A stretch of DNA of 53,039 bases from Pedosphaera sp. (GTDB lineage Bacteria; Verrucomicrobiota; Verrucomicrobiia; Limisphaerales; F1-12-MAGs170), in contig SIBF01000005.1 in the NCBI GenBank assembly GCA_009695275.1, positions 1 through 53,039 of the forward strand, written 5' to 3'. The first letter of the stretch is position 1. Each line of letters begins with the position of its first letter. Made by a program: the position numbers and the translations under genes. The notes under the pieces are model-generated. The model made no database searches. It was given only the letters and a program-made list of their open reading frames with translations, and was not told the DNA's origin. Shown piece after piece: positions 26,373 to 36,549 of the stretch.

Positions 26373-28406
26373 TTAGAAATTCTTGAAGTCATCTTCCATC
26401 GGAATCTCACCGCCCCGGCCCGCCGGCTGCCCTGCGGCGACAAGAGATTTGCCATCGTTGCCTCGGTATGAGGCTTTGCCATTTCCTTGATGCGGGAGAC
26501 CGTGGCCAGGCAACGTCAGGTGCGCGGCTTTGCGCATCCCGGCAGAAACCGGGCGGAAGGTCCGGGCGGCAGGCGCTGGCACGTGCTCCGGGGTGGGTAG
26601 GTTTGCGGCGACACCGACCAACCGCTGCAAGCTCGCCACCGCATCTTTGAGTGACTCAGCCTGAGCGCTAAGCTCCTCGCTGGCACCGGCGCTCTCCTCC
26701 GCGCTGGCTGCGTTGCTCTGTGTAATCTTGTCCATCTGCGTGACGGCGGTGTTCACCTGGCTGATGCCCTGGCTTTGATCTTGGGAGGCACTCGCAATCT
26801 CGGCCACCAACTGGTCCAGCTCGCGCACTTTGCTTTGAATCTCGCTGAAGCTCTTGGCCACGTCCGAGCTAATCTTCGCTCCTTGTTGGCTCTTCTTCAC
26901 GCTGTCGTCGATCTTCACTGCGGTTTCCTTCGCGGCGGCGGCGCAGCGCTGCGCCAGATTGCGGACCTCATCAGCCACGACGGCAAATCCAGCTCCGGCC
27001 TCACCGGCGCGGGCGGCTTCGACGGCCGCGTTCAACGCAAGAATGTTTGTCTGGAAAGCGATCTCGTCGATGTTCCGCAATATTTTGGTGATGTCTTCGC
27101 TGGCGGTTTTGATCGATTCCATCGCGACCAGCAAATCTTTCATCTGCTCAGCGCCAGTGTCGGCCGATTCACGAGTCTGGACGGCCATTGCTTTGGCGTT
27201 CTGAGCGTTGTTCGCGTTGCGCTTGGTCATGCTCGAGATCTCTTCGAGCGAGGCGCTGGTTTCCTCAAGGCTGGCCGCCTGCTCGCTCGCCCCCTCCGCC
27301 AGAGTCTGGCTGGCCGAAGAGACCTGGCCCGCGGCGTCGGCGGTTTGATCGGCGCCAGCGCTCAGCGTCTGCGTCAGAGTCGCCAAGGCACGAGTGGTGC
27401 TCCGAATAATGAGAAATGCGACGAGCATGCCGATGACGAGTGCGGCACCGAGGCCGGCCAGAACCGTGCGAGAGGAAGTCGTGAGCTGACGGCTGGAGTT
27501 AGTCGAGGAGATGAGAGTGTTGTCCATCCCATCCTTGGTGATGGCCGCTGCGGTGTCCATAACTTTGTCGCCTAGGGCCGTGCGTTGCTTCCCGATCTCA
27601 GCCTGCGACTTCATAATGGTCAGCACTTGCTTCAATCCGGCGATGTAATGCTGCGTCGCGTCTTTGGCGGCTTTGGTTTCTTTGATATCAGCGGATTGTT
27701 TGAGCAGCGCTTGCAGTTGCTCGAACGATTTGTCGGTGGCTTCGAGCTTCTGAACGCCAGCTTCGATAAGCTTAGCGTCGCGCATCGCTTGGCCTCTGAA
27801 CACGGCGATGCGAGCGTCGCTGCCTGCGTCGCTGATATCCTCGCTCAACGCCATCTTGCGCAGGCGTTCTTGCAGCTTGTCGGCGGGAGTTGAGCTTTTG
27901 AGGTCCTCAGCCATGGACTGCGACTGGTGTTTGGAAACGGTATCGATGCTGGTCGTAAAATCCTCTGCTATGGTGTTGAGCGAGGCGCGCACTTTGACAA
28001 GTTCGCCGATTTCCTCCTCGGTTTTCTGGATGAGTTTCTGCCACTCTTGGAGCTCCGGGAGGATCGCGTTTATTTCCTCCTTGAGTTTGACCAGCTGCGG
28101 GTGCTCATCAGAGAACGCCTTGGCGACCTGCGCGCTCTTCAAGACCTCCTCCAGGGATTTCTTTGCCTTCTCCATGTAAGCCGATTCGGTCGTAAAGTTG
28201 TAGCTGCGGATGGCGAGGACGGTTGTCCGCACGGCATCATCGAGATCCTGAGCCATCTTGATTTCTGGCACATACTCGTTCGCGAGCTTCGCGGAGGAGG
28301 AGGAGGAGCGCATGTTGACGACCGCGAGGGTGCCGATCATCGCGGTGATAATGATGAGGGCAGCGAAGCCCATCGCGATTTTTTTCCCGAGAGTCATGGT
28401 TTGCAT
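26373..28406 (-). CDS. Methyl-accepting chemotaxis protein, HBM-like sensor
   Basis: A transmembrane chemoreceptor. TM1 lies at about residues 10-30 ([20 protein letters not shown]). A large all-helical periplasmic domain of about 290 residues (four-helix or helical bimodular type) follows, then TM2 at about 318-340. A short HAMP-like linker leads to the signalling hairpin, whose tip reads [26 protein letters not shown] in two overlapping parts. The C-terminus is a flexible Gly/Arg tail ending MEDDFKNF, which could be a CheR/CheB-docking pentapeptide-like tether (speculative). AAAGGAAATT upstream of the ATG is a plausible ribosome-binding site. Confidence 0.93.
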   Translation of the reverse strand: MQTMTLGKKIAMGFAALIIITAMIGTLAVVNMRSSSSSAKLANEYVPEIKMAQDLDDAVRTTVLAIRSYNFTTESAYMEKAKKSLEEVLKSAQVAKAFSDEHPQLVKLKEEINAILPELQEWQKLIQKTEEEIGELVKVRASLNTIAEDFTTSIDTVSKHQSQSMAEDLKSSTPADKLQERLRKMALSEDISDAGSDARIAVFRGQAMRDAKLIEAGVQKLEATDKSFEQLQALLKQSADIKETKAAKDATQHYIAGLKQVLTIMKSQAEIGKQRTALGDKVMDTAAAITKDGMDNTLISSTNSSRQLTTSSRTVLAGLGAALVIGMLVAFLIIRSTTRALATLTQTLSAGADQTADAAGQVSSASQTLAEGASEQAASLEETSASLEEISSMTKRNANNAQNAKAMAVQTRESADTGAEQMKDLLVAMESIKTASEDITKILRNIDEIAFQTNILALNAAVEAARAGEAGAGFAVVADEVRNLAQRCAAAAKETAVKIDDSVKKSQQGAKISSDVAKSFSEIQSKVRELDQLVAEIASASQDQSQGISQVNTAVTQMDKITQSNAASAEESAGASEELSAQAESLKDAVASLQRLVGVAANLPTPEHVPAPAARTFRPVSAGMRKAAHLTLPGHGLPHQGNGKASYRGNDGKSLVAAGQPAGRGGEIPMEDDFKNF

Positions 28407-28591
28407 AATTTCCTTTTTCTGTGTGCTCTCTTTGGAGCGGTAATCGATGTTCTTTGGCTGGTTAGGTCAGCGGACGGTTCTGGAATGAAAGGGTGCGAGG
28501 GCCGCCGCGGTGAAAACCTGGTCGATATCGAGGAGGAATTTCGTGGATTGTGAGCACGGCCATGTCGCCGGTAATTTTTTTGTTTCAGCCC

Positions 28592-31357
28592 TCATACATT
28601 TTGGTGTTGCGATCGGGCGCGAGCGGGTTCAAGGCTGCGATCGATTTGGGAGCGCGTGGGCTCGGCGTTCCTCGCCGAGATCAGGTGAACAGAGTGGGGT
28701 GAAACCGGGGTCGAGCTGGAAGCGTCGCTCGGGCTCAACTTCACTGGCGGACAGCTCAACGTGCGGCGGATGGCTTGAAGCAGCTTGCACGAATCAAACG
28801 GTTTGCCCAAAAGGAAGTTCCCGGCGTCTTCAGCCCACTCTTCAGCCCACCCTTGGTAGATTTTTGCAAGGTGATATCCGCTCATGAACAAGACGCGTAG
28901 GTTGGGGTTCTCCTGCCGCAACCGCCGGGCCAGTTCGTCGCCATTGAGGCGGCCCGGCATCACAAGATCGGTGATCAGCAGATCAATCCGCGGACCGTGT
29001 TCGCGCCAGATCTCGAAGGCCTCCGCACCGCAGCATGCGGCATGGACGTTGTAACCCTGGTCGGTCAGCGCCAACTTCGTCACGCGCAGCAAGCTCAACT
29101 CGTCCTCGACGAGCAGAATGCATTCGCTTCCGGCGAACGAGCTTGGCACCAGTGCTGCCGATGGCGCATGAGGCACGACCGCTCCAGATGCCGGGAGGTA
29201 GATGGAGAACGCCGAGCCGCGGCTCACCTGGCTTTCCACTTCAACCCACCCGCGATGCTGGCCGACAATGGCCTGGACCGTGGTCAACCCTAAGCCGGTG
29301 CCAGAGCCGGCTTCCTTGGTGGTAAAAAATGGTTCGAAGATCAACGGCAGCAGGTGCGCATGAATGCCGCACCCAGTATCCTCGATGCGCAGATGGACAA
29401 ATTCTCCGGCGCGGCCTTGCGGATGATCCGCGATGTCCTCGTCCTTCAGATCCAGCCTCTGCGTCACAAAGGAGATGTTGCCACCTTTGGGCATGGCATC
29501 GCGGGCGTTTACCGCCAGGTTCATAAGCACCTGCTCCATCATGCCGACATCGGCATCGACGGCTGGGAGCTGGGGTGCCAACTGGAATTCCATCAGGATC
29601 GACTCGCCGATCAGCCGACGGAGCATCTTGCTGACGTTCGTAATCACGTCATTCAGGCTGACTGGCTTCGACTGGGGCGGTTGCCGCCGACTGAAGGCAA
29701 GCAATTGGCGGGTCAGGTCGGCGGCACGCTCGGCGGCCAGGATGATTTCCTGGAGCGACTCGCGCGCGTCACCCGCCAGAGAGCCTTCGTTCTGCAGCAG
29801 CCCACAATGCGCGAGCACCACCGTCAGCAGGTTGTTGAAGTCGTGAGCCACGCCGCCCGCGAGGAGGCCCAGCACCTCGAGCTTCTGCGATTGGCGCAAT
29901 TGGAGCTGCAAGGAGACACGCTCCGTAACGTCGCGGAAAATACCGAAGGTCTGGCGGCTACCGTTGCCCGCATCATCGTGCGGCGTGACGGTGACCATCA
30001 ACGTCCGTTCAGATCCGTCCCGGCGAGTGATCGCGAGTTCGTAGATGCCGCGATTCCCGAAGGCGAGCGCCTGGGTTTGAGCAACAAAAGCCATACGCTG
30101 GTCCGGTGAAAAGAAGCCCTTGAGATCGCGACCCATCAACTGGCCGGGCTCGACGCCGAAGGTCTGTTCCGCCGCTGGATTAGCGAAAAGGAACCGGTCT
30201 TCTGAATCCATGATTCCCAGCCCTTCGCCCAGGTTTTCCACCAACAGCCGATAGCGCTGCTCGACCGCCCGCAAAGTATCCTCGGCCTGAATCCGGACCA
30301 AGACGACGGCGTACTGGTCAACCAGCGTCTGCAAGGTATCCAAATCAGCGGAGTCATAGGCTCCCGGCACGCTATTGTGAACAGAGACCCCTCCGGCAAC
30401 GATCTCGTTGCTCCGAATGGGAACGGACATCGATGAAGCGGAGAGGCGATTCGCGATGTCGAGCGGAGTCATTCCCGCATCTGGGCTCCCGTCTAGGTTT
30501 CGCAAGATAAGTTGCTTCCCATTCATGAGCTGCTTGCCATTTTCGAGCACGTATCGGAAATGCTGCGGCGGGCGATGTTTGCGCTCGAGAACCCGAGCCA
30601 CCTTGCGGCCATCGACCGTATCCATCTGGAGGAGTGGCTCAACTTCGTCACGCGCGGAAACGTAGAGATCCACGGAGCAGCTATCCCAGCCCAGCAACTC
30701 GTCCACTACATCCAGCGTGGCGCGAGCGGCCTCTTCGACAGTGGCGGTGGCGCTGAGACGCGCGGCCAACCACGCAAAGATCGTCAAGTGGCGCTCCACA
30801 GCGACTTGGACAGTCTCTTCGGCGGTGCTTGTAGCGCCGAGATGCTCGGCCAGCCACGCAAAGATCTTGTGCTGGCGCTTAAGAGCCTCGCGCTCGGAGG
30901 CATCCCGCTTCACTTCGATGGAGCGCATGGGGATCATGACAGGTGGCGTGGCTCCGGGAGGAGGTGCCTCGAAAAACCGCATGATCACCGGGACCAACGT
31001 TGAGGCAATATCCTCTTTCGCGAGAAACTCATCCGCTCCCGCCGACTCCGCCTCGACGCGAAACTCCGGCTCGGCGAACACCGTCAGCACCACCACTCGA
31101 GGCGCATTGGGCCGAGCCTTGATGCGACGCGTAACTTCCAAGCCCCCGATGCCGGGCATCGACAAGTCCGTCACGACCACATCGGGCTTCCACTCGTCGA
31201 TGTGGGCCAACGCTTCGACAGGAGAGCCGACGCATCCGACAATGGTCACCTCCGTGAAATGTGATAGAAAGTCCGCGGCACTGCTCAGAAAGCTCGGGTC
31301 GTTGTCCACCAGCACGACTCGAATGGGCTTGGGCACCGTTCCATTTGTTGGTTTCAT
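28592..31357 (-). CDS. Hybrid histidine kinase: REC-GAF-PAS-HisKA-HATPase-REC
   Basis: A cytoplasmic hybrid kinase of 921 residues. An N-terminal receiver (about residues 12-128) has Asp in VVVTDLSMPG and Lys in EFLAKED. A GAF-like domain follows (about 190-365), then a PAS domain (about 368-490). HisKA has the phospho-His in LLAGGVAHDFNNLL. HATPase has NLAVNARDAMPKGG, DTGCGI and GTGLGLTTVQAI. A C-terminal receiver (about 755-875) has Asp in LLITDLVMPG. Before the GAF region a segment is duplicated: KIFAWLAEHLGATSTAEETV and TIFAWLAARLSATATVEEAA. There is no TM segment. GGAG lies upstream of the ATG. The outputs are not obvious. Confidence 0.92.
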   Translation of the reverse strand: MKPTNGTVPKPIRVVLVDNDPSFLSSAADFLSHFTEVTIVGCVGSPVEALAHIDEWKPDVVVTDLSMPGIGGLEVTRRIKARPNAPRVVVLTVFAEPEFRVEAESAGADEFLAKEDIASTLVPVIMRFFEAPPPGATPPVMIPMRSIEVKRDASEREALKRQHKIFAWLAEHLGATSTAEETVQVAVERHLTIFAWLAARLSATATVEEAARATLDVVDELLGWDSCSVDLYVSARDEVEPLLQMDTVDGRKVARVLERKHRPPQHFRYVLENGKQLMNGKQLILRNLDGSPDAGMTPLDIANRLSASSMSVPIRSNEIVAGGVSVHNSVPGAYDSADLDTLQTLVDQYAVVLVRIQAEDTLRAVEQRYRLLVENLGEGLGIMDSEDRFLFANPAAEQTFGVEPGQLMGRDLKGFFSPDQRMAFVAQTQALAFGNRGIYELAITRRDGSERTLMVTVTPHDDAGNGSRQTFGIFRDVTERVSLQLQLRQSQKLEVLGLLAGGVAHDFNNLLTVVLAHCGLLQNEGSLAGDARESLQEIILAAERAADLTRQLLAFSRRQPPQSKPVSLNDVITNVSKMLRRLIGESILMEFQLAPQLPAVDADVGMMEQVLMNLAVNARDAMPKGGNISFVTQRLDLKDEDIADHPQGRAGEFVHLRIEDTGCGIHAHLLPLIFEPFFTTKEAGSGTGLGLTTVQAIVGQHRGWVEVESQVSRGSAFSIYLPASGAVVPHAPSAALVPSSFAGSECILLVEDELSLLRVTKLALTDQGYNVHAACCGAEAFEIWREHGPRIDLLITDLVMPGRLNGDELARRLRQENPNLRVLFMSGYHLAKIYQGWAEEWAEDAGNFLLGKPFDSCKLLQAIRRTLSCPPVKLSPSDASSSTPVSPHSVHLISARNAEPTRSQIDRSLEPARARSQHQNV

Positions 31358-31380
31358 TTTAAACTCCGGATTTGCCAGGG

Positions 31381-31479
31381 GGCGTTTCTCGCTCTCATTC
31401 GCCCCGAACGTAGGCCATCGCCCGCGCCGCCGCTATCGGGAGAAACCTGATATTGAAGGTCGAAATGGATGAGGCGGCC
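31381..31479. repeat. 99-bp direct repeat, copy 1
   Basis: This segment aligns without gaps to 32519-32617; by hand count 82 of 99 bases are identical. The two copies are in the same orientation and flank the MCP remnant. The rest of 31358-31657 shows no convincing gene; open frames here are repeat-derived. Confidence 0.65.
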
Positions 31480-31657
31480 GATGTCCGCAGCGATACTCTT
31501 TGGTGCCATTCTTGAACCTGGAAAAAGCATTTGAGCCGCAAAGGAACGTATCGATCGCAAAGACAGAGAAGTTTTCTCCAAGTCAGCAAAAAGTTCCGAC
31601 TTCAGATGGTAGGAAGCCAACATGAGAATTGCTACAGGTTGAAGGAAGGAAGGTGAA

Positions 31658-32437
31658 TCAGCGCCATGCATCGGTGCGCTCGTCCAAGCCACCGCGAACA
31701 GAACAGGACTTAGAAAGATCACCGTTTCCCAGAGCTGCAATTGCTTTCATCACCTCAAACAGTGGCTTCTCAATAGATCCGATAATCATGAATGCCAGCG
31801 AGAGAGCTATTGCTGTAGGTATAACGAAAATCAATAGCATCAAGCGCATGGTGACCGCCACTTTTTCGCTCGCCCGTTTTTCAAACTCAACGATCTTAAG
31901 CGTCAGCACGTCAATCGCGCCTCCGGTTTGCTCAATGAACCGGTTGAACCGCCGTTTCTGGACGCCGTAGGCAAGCTGCTTTGCTAGCGCGATATCGCCA
32001 GAACGAACCGCAGAAATTAAATCAATGTCCCGCGTCTGCCGGAACTCCTGCCAGGTCGCATTCACCTCAGCCAGCGATCTCGCTACCTCTTCAACAGGAA
32101 TCTGTTTGCTTGCCCGCGCAAAACTCGTGTCGATATTTGAGCTCAGGTCATGCAGCTTGGCCACGCTGATATCCAAGGCATTTTGATTGGTCGCAATCAG
32201 CAAGGTCAGCAGTTCTACCCGTACGTAATTTAAATCGGATTTCAGGAGCGCAAGCGTTTCCAAGGATTCACGGATAACGCTGATTTGTCCGTAGAGGTTA
32301 CCCCCGATCTTAACCTAATTGATAAATTTCAATGTGAGAAAATTATTGGCAATGAGCGGCAGCAACAAAATCAAAACGAGAAGAAGGAGCTTGTTCCTTA
32401 CCTTAAGGTTGTCAATTAATTCGTTCAACTTAGGCAT
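31658..32437 (-). pseudogene. MCP remnant with amber codon
   Basis: Translation from the ATG at 32437 (GAGGGTGAAT just upstream) gives a typical MCP start: LKVRNKLLLLVLILLLPLIA. After 40 codons an in-frame TAG (32315-32317) interrupts the frame, where an MCP would be expected to read INQVKIGGNLYGQ, so CAG to TAG is likely. The same frame continues as a four-helix sensor of about 150 residues, TM2 (LMLLIFVIPTAIALSLAFMI) and a broken HAMP start (ALGNGDLSK), then ends. The whole cytoplasmic signalling hairpin is missing. The downstream part alone (31658-32263) is open from an internal ATG. This is a decayed receptor. Confidence 0.8.
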
Positions 32438-32518
32438 ATTCACCCTCGCTTCTTTTAAGAATCATTCGACTTGGAGATTGGGGTTCCGCGCGCCGCAGCC
32501 CACGGCTTTGACACTGTA

Positions 32519-32617
32519 ATCGTTTCGCGCCTTCATTCGCCCCGACCGTAGGCCATGGCCCGCAACTCCGCCATCGGGCGAAACCTGAGATTGAAGGCCG
32601 AAATAGATGAGATGGCC
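32519..32617. repeat. 99-bp direct repeat, copy 2
   Basis: The partner of 31381-31479, same orientation, about 83% identical, 1138 bases apart. Together they bracket the MCP remnant. Translated in one minus frame, both copies share GLRSGRM-x-ARN, but this looks like repeat-borne open frame, not a gene. Confidence 0.65.
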
Positions 32618-32688
32618 AACGACCAGAGGGAACTGGCTTACTCCAGGACGCTGACGCGACAAGGCGGTCGCGACCCAGCAAACAAAGG

Positions 32689-33339
32689 TCAGGCCTCTGA
32701 GATCAGCCCGGTGCGGATAGCGTAGCGAACGAGGCCTGGCACGTCGTGGATGTTCAGGCGCTCCATCAGTTGGGCGCGGTGAGTTTCAACGGTCTTGACG
32801 CTGAGGTGGAGCTGGAAGGCGATCTCCTTGGCGAACTTGCCTTCGGCCAGCAGTTGCAAGATTTCGCGCTGACGCGGCGTGAGCACCGGAGCCGATGTGG
32901 CCCCAGGCTGCGTTTGAGTGAGCAACTTGTCCACCAGCACACGCGAGATGGCCGGGCTGAGGTAGGTGCCCTCGCGCATTACGGCTTGGATAGCCAGTTC
33001 CAGTTCCATGGCTGCGGCGTCTTTGATCATGTAGCCGGCGGCACCGCTCCGCAAGGCTCTCACTGCGTATTCCTCGTTGGTGTGCATCGAGAGGATGAGC
33101 ACTTTGATGGTGGGATGCGATTTGTTCAGCCTCTCGACCACCTCCAGCCCATTGAGGCCGGACATAGTGATATCCAGAAGCACCAAATTGGGGCGCAGCT
33201 TTTCCGCCAGCTCCAACGCTTCGTGGCCGGTGCTTGCTTCCCCCACGACTTCGAAAGCTGGCAGTTTCTCTAGCAGCGAGCGAATGCCTGCACGCACGAG
33301 CGCATGATCGTCAGCCAAGAGTATGCGAGTGCGCATCAT
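32689..33339 (-). CDS. NarL/FixJ-family response regulator
   Basis: Receiver plus LuxR-type helix-turn-helix. The receiver (residues 1-120) has LLADDHALVRAG, the phospho-Asp in LVLLDITMSGLNGLEV, Ser in LILSMHT and Lys in YMIKDAA. The HTH (about 150-213) has LTPRQREILQLLAEGKFAKE and LSVKTVETHRAQLMERL. GGAG ten bases before the ATG at 33339 decides the start; the longer frame to 33420 is unlikely. It follows the broken PAS kinase by 185 bases and is its expected partner, since HisKA_3 kinases pair with NarL-type regulators. Confidence 0.93.
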   Translation of the reverse strand: MMRTRILLADDHALVRAGIRSLLEKLPAFEVVGEASTGHEALELAEKLRPNLVLLDITMSGLNGLEVVERLNKSHPTIKVLILSMHTNEEYAVRALRSGAAGYMIKDAAAMELELAIQAVMREGTYLSPAISRVLVDKLLTQTQPGATSAPVLTPRQREILQLLAEGKFAKEIAFQLHLSVKTVETHRAQLMERLNIHDVPGLVRYAIRTGLISEA

Positions 33340-33524
33340 CAGCGTCTCCAAGTTTGCAGCGGCTGGTTCCTCCCAGCGCGTTGGAAAAATCCATTCCACG
33401 CGCGGCGGCCGACCCGACAAGACTCTGATTTCCGAGGAGCTCGCGGCGGCGGCCTATCAGGAAAGCGAGCCTCCTGATGCCGGTTTCTGCTGTTCAGACT
33501 GGCGTTGAAGGACAACATGCTCAT

Positions 33525-34847
33525 TTAATCCTGGGCTTCCTGCCTCACGGTCCGAGGTATCCAGGCATGCACTTCCGTGCCCTGACCGAGCTGCGACTTG
33601 ATCTCCAAGCGCCCACCCACCAGTTGGACCCGCTCCTCCATCCCCAACACGCCGAAGCTTCCGCCCTGGGCCGCCCGCTTCCGGATCGCTGCCACGTCGA
33701 AGCCGACCCCATCATCGCACAATGAGATTTCCAGGGTGTCGAGTTGCAGGTGGACCATCAGGCGCGCGTGTCGAGCGCGCGCATGACGTGCCACATTCGT
33801 CAACGCCTCCTGCGCGACTCGGAACGCGGTGATTTCCGTCTCGAAATTAAACCGCGGCATATCGACAGGCACCGTGAGATCGAGCGAGAAACCTATCGAA
33901 GAATGATGGTCGACTATCCAGCTCAGCGCCGCCCCAAGCCCCATGTCGTCAAGGAGCGGCGGGCGAAGAGCGAGCGCGAGCTGCCGCATTTGTTGGAGTA
34001 CTTGATCGATCACGTCCACGCTTTCCTCGATCCGCATCACCTGGCTCTTGGCATCGGGAAAACGGATGAGCGATTGCAGGCGGATCTTGGCGGCGGTCAG
34101 GGTCTGCCCCATGCCATCGCGCAAGTTGCGGGCCAGGTTCCGGCGCTCGGCCTCTTGCGCCTCGATCAGATCCCGTGAGAGGCGATGCAACCGCGCGTTG
34201 GCATCTTGCAGCGCCTGCTCAGACCGTTTGCGCTCGGTGATGTCGGTGCGGATGGCCACATATTCGCGCACGTTACCCTCGTCGTCGAAGAATGGCACGA
34301 TGGTGGAGGTGACCCAATAATACGAGCCATCCTTCGCCCGATTCTTGATATCGCCCCGCCAGACACGGCCCTGGAGGATGGTCGTCCAGAGGTCTCGAAA
34401 GAACTCCTTCGGATGATGTCCGGAATTTAGGATCCGATGATCCTGACCGAGCAGCTCGCCGAGGGAGTACTTGGAAATGGTGCAAAACTTGTCGTTGGCG
34501 TAGGTGATCTTCCCCTCCACGTTCGTAATCGCCACGATGGAGTGATGATCGAGCGCAGCTTGAAGATTACGCACCTGGCGGAGTGACGCACGCAGCTCCT
34601 GTTCCGCCATCACCTGTGCGGTGATATCGCGAACAACCGAGCAGTTGAACTCCTCCTCGCCGATTTTCAAATAATTCGCCACGGTTTCCACCGGGGTCAA
34701 CCGGCCGTCCCGATGGAGTTGTTCGAACCCGAATCTCACGGTGGTGCGCTGACGGAGCTCGTCAAAATGCTTCGACCACGCCTCCGGGCTCCAGCGAGGA
34801 TCCACTTGTGACTGGGACATTGAGTAGCTCTTCTCGGGTGTAGCCAA
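33525..34847 (-). CDS. 3' half of frameshifted PAS histidine kinase (HisKA_3)
   Basis: This frame begins inside a PAS domain whose first half is in the other frame (34762-36078). It completes that PAS (SMSQSQVDPRWSPEAWSKHF...NCSVVRDITAQ), then has another full PAS/PAC (about residues 100-220) and a NarX/DegS-type kinase core (HisKA_3 plus HATPase: FRVAQEALTNVARHARA, DDGVGFD). In the phospho-acceptor box, where the family has ELHDxxGQ, this protein has NLRDGMGQ, so the histidine is Arg (CGC). The first residues MATPEKSY are out-of-frame translation, not a real start. It is probably non-functional as an autokinase unless this is a sequence error. Confidence 0.75.
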   Translation of the reverse strand: MATPEKSYSMSQSQVDPRWSPEAWSKHFDELRQRTTVRFGFEQLHRDGRLTPVETVANYLKIGEEEFNCSVVRDITAQVMAEQELRASLRQVRNLQAALDHHSIVAITNVEGKITYANDKFCTISKYSLGELLGQDHRILNSGHHPKEFFRDLWTTILQGRVWRGDIKNRAKDGSYYWVTSTIVPFFDDEGNVREYVAIRTDITERKRSEQALQDANARLHRLSRDLIEAQEAERRNLARNLRDGMGQTLTAAKIRLQSLIRFPDAKSQVMRIEESVDVIDQVLQQMRQLALALRPPLLDDMGLGAALSWIVDHHSSIGFSLDLTVPVDMPRFNFETEITAFRVAQEALTNVARHARARHARLMVHLQLDTLEISLCDDGVGFDVAAIRKRAAQGGSFGVLGMEERVQLVGGRLEIKSQLGQGTEVHAWIPRTVRQEAQD

Positions 34848-36078
34848 TCATCTGGCATCCGGCCTTGTTAACTTCACGAATGCGGCCATCGGCCGAAATC
34901 CAAAACACGCCATCGGCTAAATTCTCCACGCCGGCCTGCATCATCCGCAATTTGGCCTCCGCCTGCTTGCGCTCAGTGATGTCACTCACAACGCCGACCG
35001 ACCGCACGGCTTCACCCGCCGCATTAGTCAATACATGCCCTTGCACCCCGATCCAACCCAACCCGCCGTCGTGACGCGTGATCCGGCACTCGAAACTAAA
35101 TCCCGTCTTCGCCGCCGTGCCGGACTGAACCGACCGATCCACGTCCGCGCGATCCTCAGGATGCACATGGGTCAGAAATCTCTCGTAGGACCAATCCGTC
35201 TGTGATTCCTTGTAACCGAAAATCCGATCGGCCTGCAACGAGCGAGTCGCTAAATGCGTGACCAGATCGAGGCTCCAGTAACCTACCCCCACGGATTCGA
35301 GTGTTAGCCGGAGCGTCTCCTCGCTCTCGTGCCACGCTTCCATGGCGTGCTTGCTCTTAGTGATGTCACGGGCGATGCCGTAGAGACCGACAACTGCTCC
35401 ACTGGCATCACGGATCGGATATTTGCGGTTGTCCACCCAACCTTTCCTGCCGTCCTTGCCCAAGGTCTCCTGCACTTCATGGGCGACCGGAATGCCGGCG
35501 AAGACCTGCTTATCGAGGCGGTAGTAGGTGTCCGCGAACTCCTCGGGGAAGACATCGTAGTCGGTCAGGCCGATCAAATCGGTCCAATGTTCGGCCGGGG
35601 CGCAAAGTGACACCAGCGTTTGACTGGCTCCGGTGAAGACGTGGTTGCGGTCTTTGAAGTAGATGTAGTCGTCCGTGCTTTCCATCATGGCCGTGAAATT
35701 GACCATCGCGGAGGAGTCAGCCATCGTCCGTTTCAGGCCTTTCGCATCCTGCAACCACAAATCAAGCACGGTGTCGCCGGAGCTGATTTCTTTGCTGAAA
35801 TGTGCCTTGATACAGCGGATGCGGCCGTTTGCCTGCCTGAGCCTGATATTGACTACTCCTGACTTGCCCGGGTTTTCAGGTGAAAACAGAGCCTCGGCGA
35901 GGTCGATATCATGCGGGTGAATCTGCTTTTTTAGGGAGACTCTGGCAGCCAGATAATCGTCTGGCGAGAAACCGAGCAATGCTTCGATACTCCCGGTGAT
36001 CGACAACACCCTCAGTTGATCCGTTAAGGCCACGCGGACCTTGGCTTCAATCACTGCGTCCTCGGCTGGTATTTTCAT
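34762..36078 (-). CDS. 5' half of frameshifted multi-PAS histidine kinase
   Basis: A soluble sensor part with tandem PAS domains. PAS1 is at about residues 10-110. PAS2 is at about 125-245 (STDDYIYFKDRNHVFTGASQ, LYGIARDITKSKHA). PAS3 is at about 255-375 (GVGYWSLDL, VHPEDRADVDRSV, VGVVSDITERKQAEAKL). The start of PAS4 (GVENLADGVFWISADGRI) breaks at YTREELLN near 34820-34830, after which translation runs into the wrong frame and ends. The next frame continues PAS4 exactly. The start at 36078 has no strong Shine-Dalgarno. With the 3' half it would form a protein of about 850 residues paired with the LuxR-type regulator. Confidence 0.75.
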   Translation of the reverse strand: MKIPAEDAVIEAKVRVALTDQLRVLSITGSIEALLGFSPDDYLAARVSLKKQIHPHDIDLAEALFSPENPGKSGVVNIRLRQANGRIRCIKAHFSKEISSGDTVLDLWLQDAKGLKRTMADSSAMVNFTAMMESTDDYIYFKDRNHVFTGASQTLVSLCAPAEHWTDLIGLTDYDVFPEEFADTYYRLDKQVFAGIPVAHEVQETLGKDGRKGWVDNRKYPIRDASGAVVGLYGIARDITKSKHAMEAWHESEETLRLTLESVGVGYWSLDLVTHLATRSLQADRIFGYKESQTDWSYERFLTHVHPEDRADVDRSVQSGTAAKTGFSFECRITRHDGGLGWIGVQGHVLTNAAGEAVRSVGVVSDITERKQAEAKLRMMQAGVENLADGVFWISADGRIREVNKAGCQMIGYTREELLNVPVTSGSSLEPGGVVEAF

Positions 36079-36549
36079 GTGCTTATTCTCGTGACTTTGA
36101 ATCTAAAGGGGAGTGAATCAGGCGCAAGACGAAGGGATGTCTGGGGCTTGGAGTAAGCGGTGGCTAGGTGGTGAAGACATCTTTCATGTGCCTGGACAAT
36201 GCCTAGCGCCGGGTCGCATAGCCTGCCGTATTTTGGGAAACACTGGCCGAATCTTGCACTGCCAAGACCTGAAGCTTCAACACTGCGAACGAATGCATTG
36301 TTTAGGAACCGAGCGGCAAACCGATGCCGCGCCGGTGTCAGTCCTTACTAATTAAACAAAAGATTGACGGTCATTGATGTTTTCCGCGGTCGCGCCGCGT
36401 CAACTTCGTCTTGGATATCTCTGCACCATTTCTCATGTGATAAAGCGCGGTGATCATCGTGAAGGTTGTGCGGTGAGCACGGCACCTCCGCAGACACCGA
36501 AAGCGTCCGATGAGGCGACTGAGGAGAATGGGTATCGGCGGTATTCCGA
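36079..36549. other. 470-base intergenic region without a gene
   Basis: Lies between the PAS kinase start (36078) and the LamG gene stop (36550). It must contain the kinase promoter on the minus strand. Open frames in it are short and in atypical sequence. The part near 36390-36490 has the look of dispersed repeat sequence (many short CG-rich words), but I could not find a second copy in this window. Confidence 0.4.

Noticed and set aside
31354-31740. 128-residue minus frame upstream of the hybrid kinase
   Set aside because: Mostly made of the 99-bp repeat and noncoding sequence; no conserved domain.
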